Below, one piece after another: positions 43,735 through 52,456 of a stretch of DNA of 64,000 nt. The position numbers and the translations under genes are program-made. How positions within the stretch are numbered: the stretch's first letter is position 1; every line of letters starts with the position of its first letter. The notes beneath the pieces were generated by a model that saw nothing but the letters and a program-made list of their open reading frames with translations, searched no databases and had not been told where the DNA came from. This DNA is from Ramlibacter ginsenosidimutans. GTDB lineage: Bacteria > Pseudomonadota > Gammaproteobacteria > Burkholderiales > Burkholderiaceae_C. The stretch is from NCBI RefSeq assembly GCF_042678185.1, contig NZ_JBHUDQ010000015.1; one strand, written 5' to 3'.

Positions 43735-45606
43735 TCAGGCCTTGGGCGCGAAGCCCAGCTTCTTCATTGCGGCGTCGATCTTCTGCGGCGTCTTCCAATA
43801 CCCGGCCCACGGATCGGCCTTCAGGCGCGCGAGGTGGTCGATCGCGTTCGCGATGGTCCAGTGGTCGCCGCCAGTCACCTCGGGCAGCTCCTCCCAGCGC
43901 AGCGGCATCGACACGCCCAGCCCCGGCCGCGCACGCGCGGAGAACGCTTCCGCGGTGGACTGCACCCAGCCATTGCGCAGGTAGTCGATGAAGATGCGGC
44001 CGACGCGATTGCGCGGCCCCGACTTGGCGACGAAGCGCTGCGGCAGCGTGCGCGCCATGTGCTGCACCACCGCTTCCGAGAAATCCTTGGCCGTCTCGTA
44101 GCCGTGCGCCGGCGCGAGCGGAACGAACAGGTGCAGGCCCTTGCCGCCGGTGGTCTTCACCCAGCTTCGCAGTCCCAGCTCCTGCAGCAGCGCCCGCAGC
44201 AGCTGCGCGCCCTCCTGCAACTGCTGCCAGGGCAGATCCTCTCCCGGGTCGAGGTCGAACACCAGCCGGTCCGGCTGGCGGATCGCCCGCGCGGTGGAGT
44301 TCCACGTGTGCAATTCGATCATGCCCAGTTGCGCGGCGGCGAACAGGTCCTCGGTCGTGTCGAAAGCGATTGCGGGATCGTGTCCCGGCCACAGCTGGGG
44401 GTCGGTACCGCGCAGGCCGCGCAGCCCGGACGGATGCTGCAGGAACACCATGGGCTCGGCGATGCCCAGCGGCGCACGCCGGATGTACGCGGGGCGGCCT
44501 CGCAGGTGCGGCAACGCCCAGGGCGCGACCTCGATGTAGTAGCGCACCAGGTCCGCCTTGGTCAGCCCGGTCGACGGGTCGATGACGCGCGCGCCATGGG
44601 TGACCTTGCGCAGCATCGCCACAGTGGCATCGGCGGGCGGGCGCCGCTCGGGTGCCGGTGGCGGTGCCGCGTGCTCGCGCTGCACCGAAGGCGCGGGCTT
44701 GTCCTCGCGCAGTCCCTTGAACGACGCATGCCGCAGGCTGCCGCCCTGCGGCCACTCGTTATACGTGACCTCGCACACCAGTTCGGGCCGCACCCAGGTC
44801 GCGTGCCGGTCGTGCCCCGTGGGTCCGGCGAAGGGCCGCTGCTTTTGGGCCATGCCCTCCAGCCGTTGGCGCAAGGCGGCCGAGACCTCGCCGGTGTAGC
44901 CCGTGCCCACCTTGCCTGCGTACTGCAGCCGGCCCTTCTCGTCGACGGTGCCCACCAGCAGCGCGCCGATGCCGGAAGGACGCGTGTCGTCGGGCCAGGT
45001 GAAGCCGCCGATGACGAACTCCTGCCGCTGCGTGCACTTCAGCTTGATCCAGTCGTCCGAGCGCCGCTGCACGTAGATCGAGCCGCGCCGCTTGCCGATC
45101 ACGCCTTCCAGCCCGAGCTGGCACGCCGAGTGCAGGATCGCGCCGGGGTCGCCGCCGATCTCCTGGCTGAAGCGCAGCCGCTCGCTTTCGGGCAGCAGCG
45201 ATTGCAGCAGCGCGCGCCGTTCTTCCACCGGCACGCGGCGCAGGTCGTGCCCGTCGCAGTAAGGCAGGTCGAACAGGTAGAACACGATGGCGTCGTTGCG
45301 GCCGCCTTCGATCGCGTTCTGCAGCGCGCCGAAGCTGGGCTTGCCGCTCTCGTCCAGCAGCACGATTTCGCCGTCGTACCAGCCGGGCGGCAGCCGCGCG
45401 GCGATCAGGTCGCGGCGCAGCGCGGCGAAGCGGTGCGTCCAGTCGTTGCCGCGGCGCGTGACGATGCGAACCTCGCGCGGGCCGCCGACGCGCGCGAGCA
45501 TGCGGTAGCCGTCGAACTTGATCTCGTAGATCCAGTCGCCGGGCGTGGGCTTGGACACCAGCGTGGCGAGCTCGGGCGCAAGGCTCGCTGGCAGTTCGGC
45601 CGGCAC
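43735..45606 (-). CDS. ligD: Non-homologous end-joining DNA ligase LigD (ligase-polymerase form)
   Basis: A 623-residue protein: ATP-dependent ligase domain with catalytic Lys30 in YEIKFDGYRM, an OB fold (IGALLVGTVDEKGRLQYAGKVGTGYTG), then a primase/polymerase domain (LVFDLDPGEDLPW, TTGGKGLHLFVPLAP). Order is Lig-Pol. The N-terminal phosphoesterase (PE) domain of Pseudomonas-type LigD (total about 850) is absent; upstream DNA shows no remnant. The start is GTG at 45606. No Ku gene is in the window, though Ku is normally needed for NHEJ. Confidence 0.92.
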   Translation of the reverse strand: MPAELPASLAPELATLVSKPTPGDWIYEIKFDGYRMLARVGGPREVRIVTRRGNDWTHRFAALRRDLIAARLPPGWYDGEIVLLDESGKPSFGALQNAIEGGRNDAIVFYLFDLPYCDGHDLRRVPVEERRALLQSLLPESERLRFSQEIGGDPGAILHSACQLGLEGVIGKRRGSIYVQRRSDDWIKLKCTQRQEFVIGGFTWPDDTRPSGIGALLVGTVDEKGRLQYAGKVGTGYTGEVSAALRQRLEGMAQKQRPFAGPTGHDRHATWVRPELVCEVTYNEWPQGGSLRHASFKGLREDKPAPSVQREHAAPPPAPERRPPADATVAMLRKVTHGARVIDPSTGLTKADLVRYYIEVAPWALPHLRGRPAYIRRAPLGIAEPMVFLQHPSGLRGLRGTDPQLWPGHDPAIAFDTTEDLFAAAQLGMIELHTWNSTARAIRQPDRLVFDLDPGEDLPWQQLQEGAQLLRALLQELGLRSWVKTTGGKGLHLFVPLAPAHGYETAKDFSEAVVQHMARTLPQRFVAKSGPRNRVGRIFIDYLRNGWVQSTAEAFSARARPGLGVSMPLRWEELPEVTGGDHWTIANAIDHLARLKADPWAGYWKTPQKIDAAMKKLGFAPKA

Positions 45607-45743
45607 GGCGGCCGGCGGCAGGACGAGGCGGCGGCGCGGGATGGCAAGGCTCCGGATCGGAGCCTCATCCTCGCGCGAGCTTCAGGCGTTCGTTGTAGGA
45701 AATCCGCGTGGCTTGCCGCTGCGCACGGGCGCGGCCCGGCGCA

Positions 45744-45989
45744 TCAGGCTTCGCTACCGCCCTTGAGCAGGAACCACGATCCCCACGCGAGGTCGGTCGC
45801 GTGGCGCGCATCCATCCAGCGCTGGAACTCGGGGCTGCGCAGCGCCCGGTCCGCTTCGCCCGACTGCTCGGCCTGCTCCCGCAAGATGTGGAACTGCTGT
45901 TCCGCCTGGCTCTCTGCAGCTTCGAAGCGCTCGGCCTGCGCCACGGCGGCGACCAGTTCCTGGGTCCAATCGTTCATGGAATCTTTCAT
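45744..45989 (-). CDS. Small acidic helical protein
   Basis: An 81-residue protein: DWTQELVAAVAQAERFEAAESQAEQQFHILREQAEQSGEADRALRSPEFQRWMDARHATDLAWGSWFLLKGG. It is almost all helical, Gln/Glu/Ala-rich. A second start lies at 45977 (MNDWTQEL). It sits upstream of ligD, separated by about 140 bp. No family is recognised. Confidence 0.6.
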   Translation of the reverse strand: MKDSMNDWTQELVAAVAQAERFEAAESQAEQQFHILREQAEQSGEADRALRSPEFQRWMDARHATDLAWGSWFLLKGGSEA

Positions 45990-46178
45990 CAAGGGGACAG
46001 TATGAGGCCGCGCCCGCGGCGGCGCTGCGCACCAGCCCAGTGCCCATGCCCCGGACGTGAAATGCTCGAGCCTGCACTTGCGTTCCTACACGAAACCAGC
46101 ATGGACACGCACGGGCCCAGGCGCTACAAGGAACGACGATGGCCACGCAGCTGCGGCCGCGGCTCACCCGGATGCACC

Positions 46179-46493
46179 ATGCCTTTCAGCACGCTTCTGT
46201 ACCGCTACTTCTTCTTCGGCTGGCTGTTCAAGGACGTCAACAGCGGCAACCTGCTCGAGCGCGCCGCCGCGTGGCGGCACAACCGCGAGCAAGCGCGCTG
46301 GCTGCCCACGTACATGCGCCGCTGGCTGTGGTGCGCCGTGTTCTGCTACGGACTGGGCATGATGGTCGAATCCCTGTTGCACGCCCCCGGCCTCTCGGTG
46401 GTGTTCTACGTGCCCTGCGCGCTGGCCGTCCCCATCAACGCGGTGATCGGTGCGGCGTGGGTCGGCCTGCGGGTCGCGCCGGCGCGAGGCTGA
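46179..46493 (+). CDS. Small two-helix membrane protein
   Basis: A 104-residue protein starting MPFSTLLYRYFFFGWLFKDVNSGN, with two hydrophobic segments (WCAVFCYGLGMMVESLL and LSVVFYVPCALAVPINAVIGAAWVGL). Function unknown. The start at 46179 is favoured because residues before it are Arg/Pro-rich and not conserved in style. It stands between ligD and a LysR gene, convergent with the latter. Confidence 0.65.
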   Translation: MPFSTLLYRYFFFGWLFKDVNSGNLLERAAAWRHNREQARWLPTYMRRWLWCAVFCYGLGMMVESLLHAPGLSVVFYVPCALAVPINAVIGAAWVGLRVAPARG

Positions 46494-46521
46494 GCGCACC
46501 GCCAGGAGCCTGCGCAGGCTC

Positions 46522-47460
46522 CTAAGCCATTCCTTCTTCGGCCGCCGCACCCAGGTCCGCGACGGTGCGCCGCGTGTGCTCGACGACGTGCTCGAGGAAC
46601 GCCCGGGTGCGCGTCGGCATGTACTTGCGACTGGGCATCGCCACGGTGAGTTGCAGGCGGCCGGTGATCCACGGCGCCAGCACGCGTTGCAGCACGCCCG
46701 CCTTCAGGATCGGCGCCACCAGCTCGGTGGCCTGCACGCCGATGCCCGCGCCCGCGATGGTCGCGCGCAGCAGCGAGTCGAGGTGGTTGGCGGTGAGCAC
46801 CGGCGGCGCTTCGATGTCCACAGTGCGATCGCCGTCGGTGGGATCGATCAGCGTCAAGGGGCGCAGGCGCGCGCCCGTGGCGCGCAGGCGCACGAAGCGG
46901 TGCGGCAGCAGGTCCTGGGGCGTCTGCGGCACGCCGTGGCGGCGCAGGTAGTCCGGCGAGGCGCACAGCACCGCGTGGCTTTCCGCGATCGTGCGCACGA
47001 TGGCGGTGGAGCCGAGCGACACGCTGCCGGTGACGAAGGTGAGGTCGTAGTCCTCCACGTTCGGGTCCACCAGTTCCTGCACGTGCAGGTCCAGCCGCAC
47101 TTCGGGATGCAGGCGCTGGAAGGAAGCGATGGCCGGCGCCAGCACGTGCACGGACAGCGCGGGCTGCGACAGCACGCGCACCGTGCCGGTCATCTCGCGG
47201 CTCTGGGCTTGCGCGAGCGCATCGGCTTCATCGATGTCCACCAGGATGTGCCGCAGGCGCGCCAGGTAGGCGTCCCCCGCGGGCGTGAGCGCGAGTCGGC
47301 GGGTAGTGCGCTGGAGCAGGCGCACGCCGAGGTGATTCTCGAGGTCACCGATGAGCCGCGTCACGGCGGCGGGGGTGAGGTCCAGCTTGCGGGCCGCGGC
47401 GGCGAAGCCGCCCTCGTCCACCACCTGCTGGAACACGCGCATTGATTGAAGCCGATCCAT
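46522..47460 (-). CDS. LysR family transcriptional regulator
   Basis: A 312-residue LTTR. The N-terminal wHTH is MRVFQQVVDEGGFAAAARKLDLTPAAVTRLIGDLENHLGVRLLQRTTRRLALTPAG, followed by a substrate-binding domain (RVLSQPALSVHVLAPAIASFQRLHPEVRLDL). It is divergent from the DUF4148 gene, with a LysR-type operator in the 126-bp gap. The effector is unknown. Confidence 0.95.
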   Translation of the reverse strand: MDRLQSMRVFQQVVDEGGFAAAARKLDLTPAAVTRLIGDLENHLGVRLLQRTTRRLALTPAGDAYLARLRHILVDIDEADALAQAQSREMTGTVRVLSQPALSVHVLAPAIASFQRLHPEVRLDLHVQELVDPNVEDYDLTFVTGSVSLGSTAIVRTIAESHAVLCASPDYLRRHGVPQTPQDLLPHRFVRLRATGARLRPLTLIDPTDGDRTVDIEAPPVLTANHLDSLLRATIAGAGIGVQATELVAPILKAGVLQRVLAPWITGRLQLTVAMPSRKYMPTRTRAFLEHVVEHTRRTVADLGAAAEEGMA

Positions 47461-47483
47461 ATCATCGATTCCGGGCCTCGATT

Positions 47484-47500
47484 ATTGCAGGAGGCGCAAT
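47484..47500. promoter_or_regulatory. LysR-type operator (T-N11-A palindrome)
   Basis: ATTGC-N7-GCAAT spans 47484-47500 and includes T-N11-A, the classical LTTR box. It lies between the divergent LysR start (47460) and the DUF4148 start (47587), so it is likely autoregulatory and regulatory for the target gene (inference). Confidence 0.6.
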
Positions 47501-47586
47501 GACAGATTGCTTCTTAGGTAGTTTTTTGCTTCCGATGCGGGGAATACAGTCACTCCATCGCCAACGCAAACACCAAGGAAAGCACC

Positions 47587-47955
47587 ATGAACCGCTCCAC
47601 TCTCGCTCTCGCCGTCCTGTCCGTCGCCGCCTTCGCCGCTCACGCGGACGATGGAGACCTGTCGGGCCAGTTCGCGGCTTCCGCCGCCGGCGGCCAGGCC
47701 ACCCGCGCCCAGGCGCAGGCCCAGCTCGCCGAGTACCAGAAGTCCGGCGTGAACCCCTGGTCCACGTCGTACAACCCGCTCACCTCCTTCAAGGGCGAGA
47801 AGACCCGTGCCGAAGTGACTGCCGAGTACCTCGCCAGCCGCAATGCCGTCGAAGCCATGACCGGCGAAGACAGCGGCTCCGCCTACCTGGCCTCGAACAA
47901 GGCCGCGGAAGCGCCCCGCCAGCTGGCCGGCCAGCCGGTCCGCAACGCGCAGTAA
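47587..47955 (+). CDS. Exported DUF4148 protein
   Basis: A 122-residue protein with an N-terminal signal peptide (MNRSTLALAVLSVAAFAAHA) and the DUF4148 core (ATRAQAQAQLAEYQKSGVNPW...KGEKTRAEVTAEYLASRNAVEAMTGEDSGS). The family is common in Burkholderiales, is exported and has unknown function. It has an AAGGAAAG site before the ATG. Confidence 0.9.
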   Translation: MNRSTLALAVLSVAAFAAHADDGDLSGQFAASAAGGQATRAQAQAQLAEYQKSGVNPWSTSYNPLTSFKGEKTRAEVTAEYLASRNAVEAMTGEDSGSAYLASNKAAEAPRQLAGQPVRNAQ

Positions 47956-47963
47956 GGCAGCCA

Positions 47964-47986
47964 GCGCCCCGTGCAACGCGGGGCGC
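47964..47986. terminator. GC hairpin between convergent genes
   Basis: GCGCCCC (47964-47970) pairs with GGGGCGC (47980-47986). It is located between the convergent DUF4148 gene and the sensor kinase gene. No T-tract, so it could work only weakly. Confidence 0.5.
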
Positions 47987-48024
47987 GCTGGGGAGCGCGG
48001 GCGAGCCCCGCCTCCCCAAGCTGG

Positions 48025-49893
48025 TCAGGCACAGACCTCGGCCAGCGGAACGTGCACCGTCACGCGCGTCCCACCCGAACCCCCGAAGATTTCCAGCCCC
48101 CCTCCGAGCTGCCCTGCGCGTGCGCGCATGTTGCTCAAGCCCCGCCCCGAGGTGTCCTCGCAGACGCCTGCCGCACCGATGCCGTTGTCACGCACCGCGA
48201 GTTCGAGCTCGCCGCGCACGAGGCACAGGCGCACGTCCACCGCGCTGGCGCCTGCGTGCTTCACGACATTGGTGAGCGCCTCCTGGGCGACCCTCAGCAA
48301 CTGCAGCGACGCATGCGGCTGCAACTGCAGCTCGTGCCCGGGCACGTCGATCTCCCAGGTCAGGAGGATGCCGCAGGCCTCCATCTGCCGGCGCCAGCGG
48401 AACAGGAAAGTCCCGAGCGAGGCGCCGAAGTCGCGCTCCTGCGGCACCAGCGTGTCCAGCGCGAGCCGCATCTCGGAGATGCAGCCACGCAGCGCCTCCG
48501 CGATCTCCGGCGGCGGCATGTCGCCGCGCTCCACGCGCGAGAGCGACACGAACAGCCGCGAACCCAGGCCGTCGTGGATGTCGCGCATGATGCGCTGGCG
48601 CTCCTGGGCGGCGGCCTGTTCGCGCTCCAGCGCGAACACGCGCGCATAGTTGGCCGCGAGCTCGCGCTCGCGCTCGGCCACGCGCTGCTCCAGCCCCTGG
48701 TTCAGGTCCTCCAGCGAGCACAGCGCGCGCACGAAGCGCGCCGTGAGCAGGCCGCCCATGGCCAGCAGCACCAGCGTCGCGGCGAGGTTCATCAGCGGGA
48801 AGCGCTCCGCCGTCCACGCGGCGAGCCACGGGACGTCGGGGTCGAGATCCCAGGCGAGCAGGTAATCGTGCATGCCGGCCAGCGCGGTGAACGCCAGCGT
48901 GGCCGGGAGTGCGGCCGCCTCCAGCGTGCGCCGCCGCACGAGGGACCAGGCCGAGACGCCGATCACGGTGGCGCCGATCGGCAGGAAGCCGCCGATCCAC
49001 CAGCGGTTCACCAAGGGCTCGCCGGCGGGACCTTGCGCGAGCAGCCACAAGGGCCCGATCAACCAGTAGGCGAACAACGCCCGCTCGAACCAGGGCCTGT
49101 GGATGCCGGCGAGGCGCCAGGCGAGCGCCGTCATCGCGACGATGAAGCCACCGGTGCAGGCATGGAACAGCAGCCGCCACCAGAACCAGGTGCCAGCGGG
49201 GATGAACTCCATCATCAACGTGAAGGTGCGCAAGCCCCACAAGGCCGCGGCCGCGCCGAACAGGCCGTAGATCACTTCGCCCGGTCGCCGCCACCAGATG
49301 AACAGCACGCACAGGGCGGCGAGCAGGCACACCGTCGTCGTGATCTGCGGCGTGACGCTCTGCCAGAAGAAGCGCCGCTCGTAGAGCGGCTCGAGCACCG
49401 GCAGCTGCGCGATCATGGGGCGGGGAAAGCGCGCGGACGCGCCGGGCGGTGGCTGGGCCGTGCGCACCATCAGCTCGTTGGCGCCGGGGCGCAGCAGGGC
49501 TGGCGGAAGGGCCACCGCGTGCGGCCGTACCCAGCGCACGTGCCACTCGCTCGTGTTCTCCGGCACCTGCGCGACCAGCGCGCCGTTGATCCACACGTCA
49601 CCGCCGTCGTACAACCAGGGCAGGAACACGCCCCAGGCCGGCTGCGGGCCGCCCGGAACGTCGAAGCGGACGCGATACCACGCTGCCGAGGGCGCGACGC
49701 CCGGACGCGACTTGCGCCAGCGATCGGGCAGCTGCACCGCGCGCCAGGGCGCGGATGCAGGAGGCGGGGCTCGCGAGGCATCGACGAGCAGCTCCGCCTG
49801 TGCGATCGGCTGGGCCGGCGCCTCGGCGAACGACGGAGCTGCCGCAGCCAGCCAGAGCAGGGCCGCGAGGACGGCAAGAAAGCCGCGGCTCAC
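48025..49893 (-). CDS. NarX-like sensor histidine kinase with 7TMR-DISM input
   Basis: A 622-residue kinase. Signal peptide, then an extracytoplasmic carbohydrate-binding-like DISMED2 domain (WYRVRFDVPGGPQPAW...DVWINGALVAQ), then about seven helices of the 7TMR-DISM, a coiled coil (LEQRVAERERELAANYARV), HisKA_3 (ERQRIMRDIHDGLGSRL, His near 440), and HATPase (EALTNVVKHAG, DNGIG, GRGLSNMRARA). It overlaps the upstream response-regulator gene by 4 bp, forming a regulator-kinase pair. The signal is unknown. Confidence 0.93.
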   Translation of the reverse strand: MSRGFLAVLAALLWLAAAAPSFAEAPAQPIAQAELLVDASRAPPPASAPWRAVQLPDRWRKSRPGVAPSAAWYRVRFDVPGGPQPAWGVFLPWLYDGGDVWINGALVAQVPENTSEWHVRWVRPHAVALPPALLRPGANELMVRTAQPPPGASARFPRPMIAQLPVLEPLYERRFFWQSVTPQITTTVCLLAALCVLFIWWRRPGEVIYGLFGAAAALWGLRTFTLMMEFIPAGTWFWWRLLFHACTGGFIVAMTALAWRLAGIHRPWFERALFAYWLIGPLWLLAQGPAGEPLVNRWWIGGFLPIGATVIGVSAWSLVRRRTLEAAALPATLAFTALAGMHDYLLAWDLDPDVPWLAAWTAERFPLMNLAATLVLLAMGGLLTARFVRALCSLEDLNQGLEQRVAERERELAANYARVFALEREQAAAQERQRIMRDIHDGLGSRLFVSLSRVERGDMPPPEIAEALRGCISEMRLALDTLVPQERDFGASLGTFLFRWRRQMEACGILLTWEIDVPGHELQLQPHASLQLLRVAQEALTNVVKHAGASAVDVRLCLVRGELELAVRDNGIGAAGVCEDTSGRGLSNMRARAGQLGGGLEIFGGSGGTRVTVHVPLAEVCA

Positions 49894-50555
49894 AGCAGGC
49901 CCAGTTGCGTGGCCTCGTACACCGCCTCGCCACGCGAGTGCACCGCGAGCTTGCGGTAGATCTTGCGCACGTGCGCGACCACGGTGTGCGGCGAAATCCC
50001 CATCAGCTCGCTGATGGTCTCGAAGCTGAGGCCCTTGGCGGTGAGGCGCAGCAACTCGGTTTCGCGGTCGGTCAGCGGCGACGCGGCGGCCACGCTGCGG
50101 ACGCCGGCAGCGGGCCCGTGCGCCGGCGCGAGAGCCAGCCGGAACCGGGTGAGGATGCGCCGCGCGATGCCCGGGCTGATGGGGGAGCCGCCGCTGCGCA
50201 GCTCGCGGATGCTGGCGCCGATGCTTGCAGGCAGCGCGTCCTTCAGCAGGTAGCCGGCAGCGCCGGCCTCGATCGCCGCGAGCACGTGCTGGTCGTCGTC
50301 GAACATCGAGACCACCAGCACCTCGGCCGGCCGGGGGCCCTGCACGGCGGCGCGGATGACCTCCACCCCGTCGCGATCCGGCAAGCCGAGATCGAGCAGG
50401 ACCACGTCGGGCGGCTGGGCTTGCAGCAGGGCGATGGCGGCAGCCGCCGTGCCGGCGGTCCCGATCAGCGAGAGCTCCGGGTCGGTCAGCACGGCCTCGC
50501 TGAAGCGGCGCAGGAATTCCGGCTCGTCTTCGACGATGAGGACGCTTGTGGTCAT
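49890..50555 (-). CDS. NarL/FixJ-type response regulator
   Basis: A 221-residue regulator. REC domain starts MTTSVLIVEDEPEF, phosphoacceptor Asp55 in VVLLDLGLPDRDG, Lys in GYLLKDALPASI; C-terminal LuxR-type HTH (PLTDRETELLRLTAKGLSFETISELMGISPHTVVAHVRKIY). The ATG at 50555 is chosen since the REC domain begins there. Paired with the 7TMR kinase; the two overlap by 4 bp. Confidence 0.95.
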   Translation of the reverse strand: MTTSVLIVEDEPEFLRRFSEAVLTDPELSLIGTAGTAAAAIALLQAQPPDVVLLDLGLPDRDGVEVIRAAVQGPRPAEVLVVSMFDDDQHVLAAIEAGAAGYLLKDALPASIGASIRELRSGGSPISPGIARRILTRFRLALAPAHGPAAGVRSVAAASPLTDRETELLRLTAKGLSFETISELMGISPHTVVAHVRKIYRKLAVHSRGEAVYEATQLGLL

Positions 50556-50700
50556 CTCGCTTTCCTCACAAACGGCCCGATTGTGCTCAGGAGTGCGCTC
50601 GTGCGCCTCTCCCAAACGGAGTCCCTCGGCCCATCCGCGTGCCGTACTGAGCGCCGCGCAGCCCCGTGCGGCGGCGTATCCGGCCCCGGGCCCGCGCCGG

Positions 50701-51606
50701 TCAGGCGCGCCGGCGCGCCAACCGCAGCTCGTTGGCGCCCTGCTCGGCGCCGCTCGCCGGAACGGTTTCCCCGGAGCGGTCGCGCACGGCGTCGAGAATG
50801 TCCTGCAGGCGTTCCGGCGCATCCGCGCCCGTGCCCACGTAGGCTCCGTGCGTGAGCGTCACGTGCGCCGCTTCGAACCCGCCCGCGCCTGCACAGAGCG
50901 TCGTGCGGGTCGGCGCATCCGCCGCGGCCAGCACGAGCATCGCGGGCACCACCGCCTCGGGTCCGAACGCGCCCAGCATGTCGGGCGGGAACAGGTCCTG
51001 CGTCATGCGCGTCGCCGCGGTGGGCGCGAGGCAATTCACGCGGATGTCGTGCTTCAGGCCTTCGATGGCGAGCGTCTGCATGAGTCCCACCAGCGCCATC
51101 TTGGCCGCGCCGTAGTTCGCCTGGCCGAAGTTGCCGTACAGGCCCGACGACGAGGTCGTGAGGACGACGCGCCCATATTTCTGCTGCGTCATCACGGGCC
51201 ACAGCGCCTTGCAGCAGTGCACGGCGCCCATCAGGTGCACGTCGAGCACCAGGCGGAAGTCCGCGAGGTCCATCTTGGCGAAGCTCTTGTCCCGCAGGAT
51301 GCCCGCGTTGCTCACCAGGATGTCGACGCGACCCCACTTGGCCATGGTCTCGTCGACCATGGCTTGCACCGCCGCGAAATCGGTCACGGATGCGCCGTTC
51401 GCGATGGCGTCGCCGCCGCTCGCGCGGATCTCGTCGACCACGCGTTGTGCGGCACCGACAGAGCCGCCCGTCCCGTCGACGGCACCGCCCAGGTCGTTCA
51501 CCACCACCTTGGCGCCGCGCGCGGCCAGTGCGAGCGCATGCTGGCGCCCCAGGCCCCCGCCTGCACCCGTGACGATGGCCACGCGGCCGCTGAAATCCAG
51601 ACCCAT
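50701..51606 (-). CDS. SDR dehydrogenase (peroxisomal MFE-2-like 3-hydroxyacyl-CoA type)
   Basis: A 301-residue SDR. Rossmann motif VTGAGGGLGRQHALALAARGAKVVVNDLGG, catalytic SSSGLYGNFGQANYGAAK (Ser-Tyr-xxx-Lys), and the VNDLGGAVDGTGGS insertion typical of (R)-hydroxyacyl-CoA dehydrogenase in multifunctional enzyme 2. No hydratase domain is attached. The ATG at 51606 (MGLDFSGR) is preferred. Likely in fatty-acid or steroid-like degradation (inference). Confidence 0.9.
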   Translation of the reverse strand: MGLDFSGRVAIVTGAGGGLGRQHALALAARGAKVVVNDLGGAVDGTGGSVGAAQRVVDEIRASGGDAIANGASVTDFAAVQAMVDETMAKWGRVDILVSNAGILRDKSFAKMDLADFRLVLDVHLMGAVHCCKALWPVMTQQKYGRVVLTTSSSGLYGNFGQANYGAAKMALVGLMQTLAIEGLKHDIRVNCLAPTAATRMTQDLFPPDMLGAFGPEAVVPAMLVLAAADAPTRTTLCAGAGGFEAAHVTLTHGAYVGTGADAPERLQDILDAVRDRSGETVPASGAEQGANELRLARRRA

Positions 51607-51799
51607 TTCATCTCCTCTGCCGGGCAAAAGGGGTGAAATTTAGCGCAGTGCGCGCTGCCGTCGGTCGCCCGCCCGGTTAGGCCTGGCTGACAGCACCATG
51701 TGGCGGCTTGGAGAATTTGCATCAATCTGTAAAACTAAGTGCACTCGGTCGGACCGGACCGGGTCCCGAGAAGAGCCCGCGCCGCGGGACGAGAACACG

Positions 51800-52456
51800 A
51801 TGGGAGCCATCATGGGGATGCTGAACATGCTGCTGGGGAAGAGGGATGCCTCCGGCAAGCCGCGCAGCTCGCGCACACCGGCCAACAGCACGCAGTTCGT
51901 GGCATCGCAGTCGCCTGCGATGTCGAACTCGCAGACGGCCATCCGCAAGGACCTGCTGAAGCTGGTCCTGCGCGAGACGCTGACGCGCAACGGCGTTCCC
52001 CAGAACTGGCTCGCCACGGACATGTTGCGCACCACGAGCCCGCGGCGCGAACATGGCATCCACGTGCGCTTCCTCGTGCGCGCGTGGGAGCCGCGCCTGC
52101 TGGAGCACGGCCCGGCGTTCGAACAGGAGTTCATGCAACGCCTGCTGCTGCTCGACCCGAAGGCCGCCGAGTGGCTGATGGGCTTCTCCTGGCAGTTCGC
52201 GATGCAGGACCAGCGCAAGTTCCCGCCCCTGCCGCACCCCGGCTCCTGGACGGCGCCCCGGGAAGCCCCGGCGCGGCCGGCGGAGGCGAGGAACACGAAG
52301 CCGGGGGACATCATCGAAGGTCCGCTGACGCTGCCCAAGGCGGCCGAAGACGTGCGGGCCGACCTCGAGCGCCTGCTCGCCGCGCGCGACGACGACATGA
52401 AGCGCCACTCGAAGGGCGGTGACAACTTCGCAGCCACGCGACCCGCCACCCTCTAG
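51800..52456 (+). CDS. Hypothetical protein upstream of a hybrid kinase
   Basis: A 218-residue protein: MGMLNMLLGKRDASGKP, RKDLLKLVLRETLTRNGVPQNWLATDMLRTTS, GIHVRFLVRAWEPRLLEHGPAFEQEFMQRLLLLDPKAAEWLMGFSW. Not recognised; perhaps an SRPBCC-like or regulatory domain, with a disordered C-terminus. Its 3' end overlaps the hybrid-kinase start by 38 bp, suggesting co-translation. The start choice (51800) is tentative; 51812 is also possible. Confidence 0.75.
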   Translation: MGAIMGMLNMLLGKRDASGKPRSSRTPANSTQFVASQSPAMSNSQTAIRKDLLKLVLRETLTRNGVPQNWLATDMLRTTSPRREHGIHVRFLVRAWEPRLLEHGPAFEQEFMQRLLLLDPKAAEWLMGFSWQFAMQDQRKFPPLPHPGSWTAPREAPARPAEARNTKPGDIIEGPLTLPKAAEDVRADLERLLAARDDDMKRHSKGGDNFAATRPATL

